Shown here piece by piece: positions 61,445-64,000 of a DNA stretch of 64,000 nt. How positions within the stretch are numbered: the first letter of the stretch is position 1; each line of letters opens with the position of its first letter. The notes under the pieces are model-generated. The model had not been told where the DNA came from. It worked only from the letters and a program-made list of their open reading frames with translations, and ran no database searches. The DNA is from CAYXZQ01 sp963717515. GTDB taxonomy: Archaea > Nanobdellota > Nanobdellia > Woesearchaeales > DSVV01. The stretch spans positions 372,001 to 436,000 of the forward strand of contig OY970338.1 in the NCBI GenBank assembly GCA_963717515.1, read 5' to 3'. A program made the translations under genes and the position numbers.

Positions 61445-62290
61445 CTATTTCTCTTCTTCAGCATTGCACTGGCTGTAGAAATCGCACTGCCCACTTCTCC
61501 ATCTGCATAAGCCTGATCTCGCCAGAGGGTAGTCTTTGATATCCCTTGATGAAGTGTTCCTGTGAATGGATTCGCACTCTTTCCTTGCGAGATCCAGCAA
61601 CCCGTTGTCGACGTCCATGAACCTTTCGCTGAACCGCAGGAAGTGTATTCCCACTTTGTCAGGAAGCCTTTGGTTCTTCTCATAATAGAGAAGGGCATAT
61701 ATTGCAAGCTGGAGCCTGTATGCCTCACTGAGGTGATTCCTGCTGGAAGTCTTATAATCCACCAGCCGGATCTCGTCATCACCCTCATATATGGCATCAA
61801 TGTAGCCCTGGACACCTAATTTTTCAGAAATGAAATGCTCTTCTGTCTTCGGGGTGAGCCTGCTGAAAGCGTCAACAAGAGGCATCCCCTCCATCTCCTT
61901 CTTCAGTTTCCTGAGGAAATCCAGGAGCCAGAACTGGATCATCTGCTTTGTCTCATCAAGGTAGAACCTTGCATCAGCCTCTGAGAGCCCTAATTTGGAA
62001 AGCTGCACCTCAGATTCTGTCCAATGCCTTCCAAGAAGCTCATGAAGTATTATCTTGAACTCGAAATCAAAGTTATCACAAGAAATCCCATTTATATCGA
62101 GCTTAAAGAAATCTTCAAGGACAGAATGGGCTATCTTTCCCCTTATGAGGAATATGTTTGGTTTGGTCTGGAACTCTGCAATATACTGGTAGTAGTACTT
62201 CCTTGGACATTGCTTGTAGGTGTTTATCGAGCTTGGGCTCTGAATCCTCTGGAATTCCCCGTTTTCCATGTATTGTTTAATTCTGTCCAT
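61445..62290 (-). CDS. PD-(D/E)XK nuclease with Fe-S cluster motif (Cas4/RecB-like)
   Basis: 281 residues. The nuclease core shows YIDAIYEGDDEIRLVDYKTS (Asp then DxK), and a QLAIYALLYYE helix typical of RecB/Cas4 families. Cysteines at position 28 (QCPRKYYYQY) and in the C-terminal C-x6-C-x5-C pattern match the Fe-S cluster of Cas4/AddB. It is likely a DNA end-processing enzyme. No CRISPR or other cas genes are here, so it is probably a repair enzyme. Confidence 0.88.
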   Translation of the reverse strand: MDRIKQYMENGEFQRIQSPSSINTYKQCPRKYYYQYIAEFQTKPNIFLIRGKIAHSVLEDFFKLDINGISCDNFDFEFKIILHELLGRHWTESEVQLSKLGLSEADARFYLDETKQMIQFWLLDFLRKLKKEMEGMPLVDAFSRLTPKTEEHFISEKLGVQGYIDAIYEGDDEIRLVDYKTSSRNHLSEAYRLQLAIYALLYYEKNQRLPDKVGIHFLRFSERFMDVDNGLLDLARKECESIHRNTSSRDIKDYPLARSGLCRWRSGQCDFYSQCNAEEEK

Positions 62291-62375
62291 GATTTATAAG
62301 GGTTTCTGTTTGGATTTTGACTGATGATTGGACAGATTTCTGAAATCCCGCTATTGTTCATACCCTTCATAAATT

Positions 62376-63635
62376 CTATTTAAGAATCCCGTAGCCGATC
62401 AACCTGAACCTGCTCCCTATCAATCTGGATATCGTCACCCTTGAGCCTTTCTTTGCGCAAACAGGCAGCTTCAGGCTGCATTTCACAGAATCTTTCTGCA
62501 CATCCTTTACTACTCCCACTGTCGATGCTGAATTGACATTGAGCATCAGCGATTCTGCCATCTTGATAGGAATAACCTCAAGGTCCTCCTTGCTTCCGAC
62601 AACCCTTTCAAGAAGATGTACCTCAAGATCTATATCATACAATGTCTCAGGGAGCATGCCCTTGAGCCCGACCAGGGAACCTGTAAGCTTGTCAGACTTG
62701 ACTGTTGTAGGGTCCAGAGTGGTGAGGATGGCGACTGAGCCGCCGGGAACAATCTCCTGTATTGGCTGCTCCCCTGTCATTGCCGAGACAATCTTTGTAT
62801 ATATCGGTTTCCAAATCCGCTGGTTCTTCTCTTCAAACATGAATCCAGGCTTAATCTCAATCTCCTGGCCCACAGCCAGCTTTCCCTGAATAAGGCTACC
62901 ACCAATAACACCGCCTTTTAGGCTCTCGATGTCTGTACCCGGTTTGTTGACATCAAAGGACCTCGCGACCAGCATCAATGGGTCCTTGGTCAGATCCCTC
63001 TCAGGGGTAGGTATCTCCTTCTCAATCGCCTCAATGAGTGCACCGATGTTCACCTGATGTATCGCAGATATTGGGATAATTGGTGAATTTTCATAAGTTG
63101 TTCCCTTGATAAGGTCTTTGATCTGCTGATAGTTCTTTTTTGCCTTGTCAGCATCGACAAGGTCGATCTTGTTCTGGACAATGACAATATTTTTCACACC
63201 TATTATCTCCAGGGCCATGAGATGCTCCCTGGTCTGGGGCTGTGGACATGTCTCATTTGCTGCTATGAGAAGAAGCGCTCCGTCCATTATCGTCGCCCCT
63301 GCAAGCATTGTCGCCATGAGACTCTCATGACCTGGCGCGTCGACAAAGCTGACTTTCCTCAATGCCTTTGTCTTTGAGCCGCAAACAGGGCATTTTTCCT
63401 TTCCAGTATAAGCATCAGGGCCTGTGCATTTTGTACATAGCCTGAATGTTGAGTCAGCATAGCCGAGCCTTATTGTGATCCCCCTTTTCAGCTCTTCAGA
63501 ATGAGTGTCTGTCCATTTGCCGCTGAGGCGCTCTGTAAGGGTCGTCTTGCCATGGTCAACATGGCCTATCAACCCGATGTTAATCTCCGGCTGGACTGTT
63601 TTTTTAACTTTTGCTGACTTCTCTTTTGCTGGCAT
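62376..63635 (-). CDS. eif2g: Translation initiation factor 2, gamma subunit (aIF2-gamma)
   Basis: 419 residues: GHVDHGKTTL (G1), VDAPGHESLMATM (G3), NKIDL (G4) and a zinc knuckle (CTKC..CPVCG). It carries Met-tRNAi to the small subunit. Its ATG overlaps the eS6 stop by one base (TAATG), the usual archaeal gene pair. Confidence 0.97.
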   Translation of the reverse strand: MPAKEKSAKVKKTVQPEINIGLIGHVDHGKTTLTERLSGKWTDTHSEELKRGITIRLGYADSTFRLCTKCTGPDAYTGKEKCPVCGSKTKALRKVSFVDAPGHESLMATMLAGATIMDGALLLIAANETCPQPQTREHLMALEIIGVKNIVIVQNKIDLVDADKAKKNYQQIKDLIKGTTYENSPIIPISAIHQVNIGALIEAIEKEIPTPERDLTKDPLMLVARSFDVNKPGTDIESLKGGVIGGSLIQGKLAVGQEIEIKPGFMFEEKNQRIWKPIYTKIVSAMTGEQPIQEIVPGGSVAILTTLDPTTVKSDKLTGSLVGLKGMLPETLYDIDLEVHLLERVVGSKEDLEVIPIKMAESLMLNVNSASTVGVVKDVQKDSVKCSLKLPVCAKKGSRVTISRLIGSRFRLIGYGILK

Positions 63636-64000
63636 TATTTTTCCTCAGTGCTCTCCTTCTTTTTGCTTTCTGTTTCCCCTGCATTGGCCGCTTCACTTAC
63701 TGATTCTGGATTTTGGGCTTCTGCGCCTTCATCCAGCTTTGCCTTGCCATGCTTGGTTATCTTCATGTTGACCTGGACTATGCTTGAATGGATCTTGCTA
63801 CCGCATACAGTCTTTCTCTGCCTTATCCCATCATGCTTCTTCTTCACCCCTACTCCTTCGACAGTGAGAATCTTCTTCCTGGCAGTATCGACATCACGCC
63901 TCATGGGAAAACCGCAATTGTCGCTTCCACCTGTAATCTCGAACTCGTAACCGGGCATGTCAAATGTGTCACCCTGCACACTGTCGCCTATCACTTTGTC
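63635..64000 (-). CDS. rps6e: Ribosomal protein eS6 (5' partial)
   Basis: About 121 residues, open to the window edge, so the start lies beyond. The eS6 core is clear: GYEFEITGGSDNCGFPMRRD and RQRKTVCGSKIHSSIVQVN. The C-terminal 40 residues are Glu/Ala/Lys-rich. Co-transcribed with aIF2-gamma. Confidence 0.95.
   Translation of the reverse strand, partial: DKVIGDSVQGDTFDMPGYEFEITGGSDNCGFPMRRDVDTARKKILTVEGVGVKKKHDGIRQRKTVCGSKIHSSIVQVNMKITKHGKAKLDEGAEAQNPESVSEAANAGETESKKKESTEEK

Noticed and set aside
61445..62290. Cas4 as part of a CRISPR system
   Set aside because: No cas1/cas2 or repeat array nearby; a repair nuclease is the simpler reading.

Overview
The window looks like a chromosomal segment of an archaeon with a small genome, most likely a DPANN-type lineage (Woesearchaeota/Pacearchaeota-like); that placement is an inference. 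The archaeal signs are direct: TFB, aIF5B, aIF2-gamma, eS6, eL35, aEF1-beta, Pth2, Trm1, a DRG-type GTPase, an archaellin, class III (prepilin-like) signal peptides and an intron-containing tRNA-Ser. Bacterial-type genes are mixed in, notably Lgt, a parvulin isomerase and a DUF1858 protein. Start signals fall into two types. Promoter-proximal genes usually have a TATA-like element about 25 nt before the start codon and little or no leader. Genes inside operons have Shine-Dalgarno motifs, often with TTG starts or ATGA/TAATG overlaps.

Layout, left part. 1-1659: membrane-anchored parvulin fused to a thioredoxin-like domain, cut by the window start. 1838-7939: a tight six-gene + strand operon with MoxR, an ABC-2 exporter pair, DUF58, a VWA protein and a Gln-rich anchored protein. 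7976-11256: a phosphatase, a small unknown gene, an unidentified structured RNA candidate, ftsZ with a hairpin-rich upstream region, and a nitroreductase. 11332-14280: DNA ligase, an HTH regulator and a DUF192 lipoprotein. 14361-18493: three unfamiliar proteins, including a 697-residue TIM-barrel protein. 18638-26006: a CPA2 antiporter, DUF1858, a NurA-like nuclease divergent from topA, Pth2, a small Cys-rich protein and a DRG GTPase. 26181-27339: a MATCAP/DUF1704-like metalloprotease gene with a frameshift at an A6 run.

Middle part. 27316-38675 is an archaeal type IV pilus locus on the minus strand: two TadC/GspF membrane proteins, a GspE/FlaI ATPase, a coiled-coil/TPR-like protein, a winged-helix protein, at least six pilin-like or secreted proteins and a large anchored surface protein. 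A plus-strand eL35 gene is embedded in it. Next come tRNA-Ser(UGA), a Trm112 zinc protein not far from an Mtq2 methyltransferase fused to a kinase, TFB, MGMT and ileS.

Right part. 46290-51294 is a four-gene coiled-coil operon whose proteins share terminal modules with each other and with the pilus-locus protein at 30732-31556. The rest is mainly translation and RNA modification (zinc ribbon plus aEF1-beta, Trm1, aIF5B, HisRS, aIF2-gamma/eS6) together with a U32 peptidase-like protein, Lgt, methionine aminopeptidase, an archaellin and a Cas4/RecB-like nuclease. No CRISPR array, insertion sequence or rRNA was seen.
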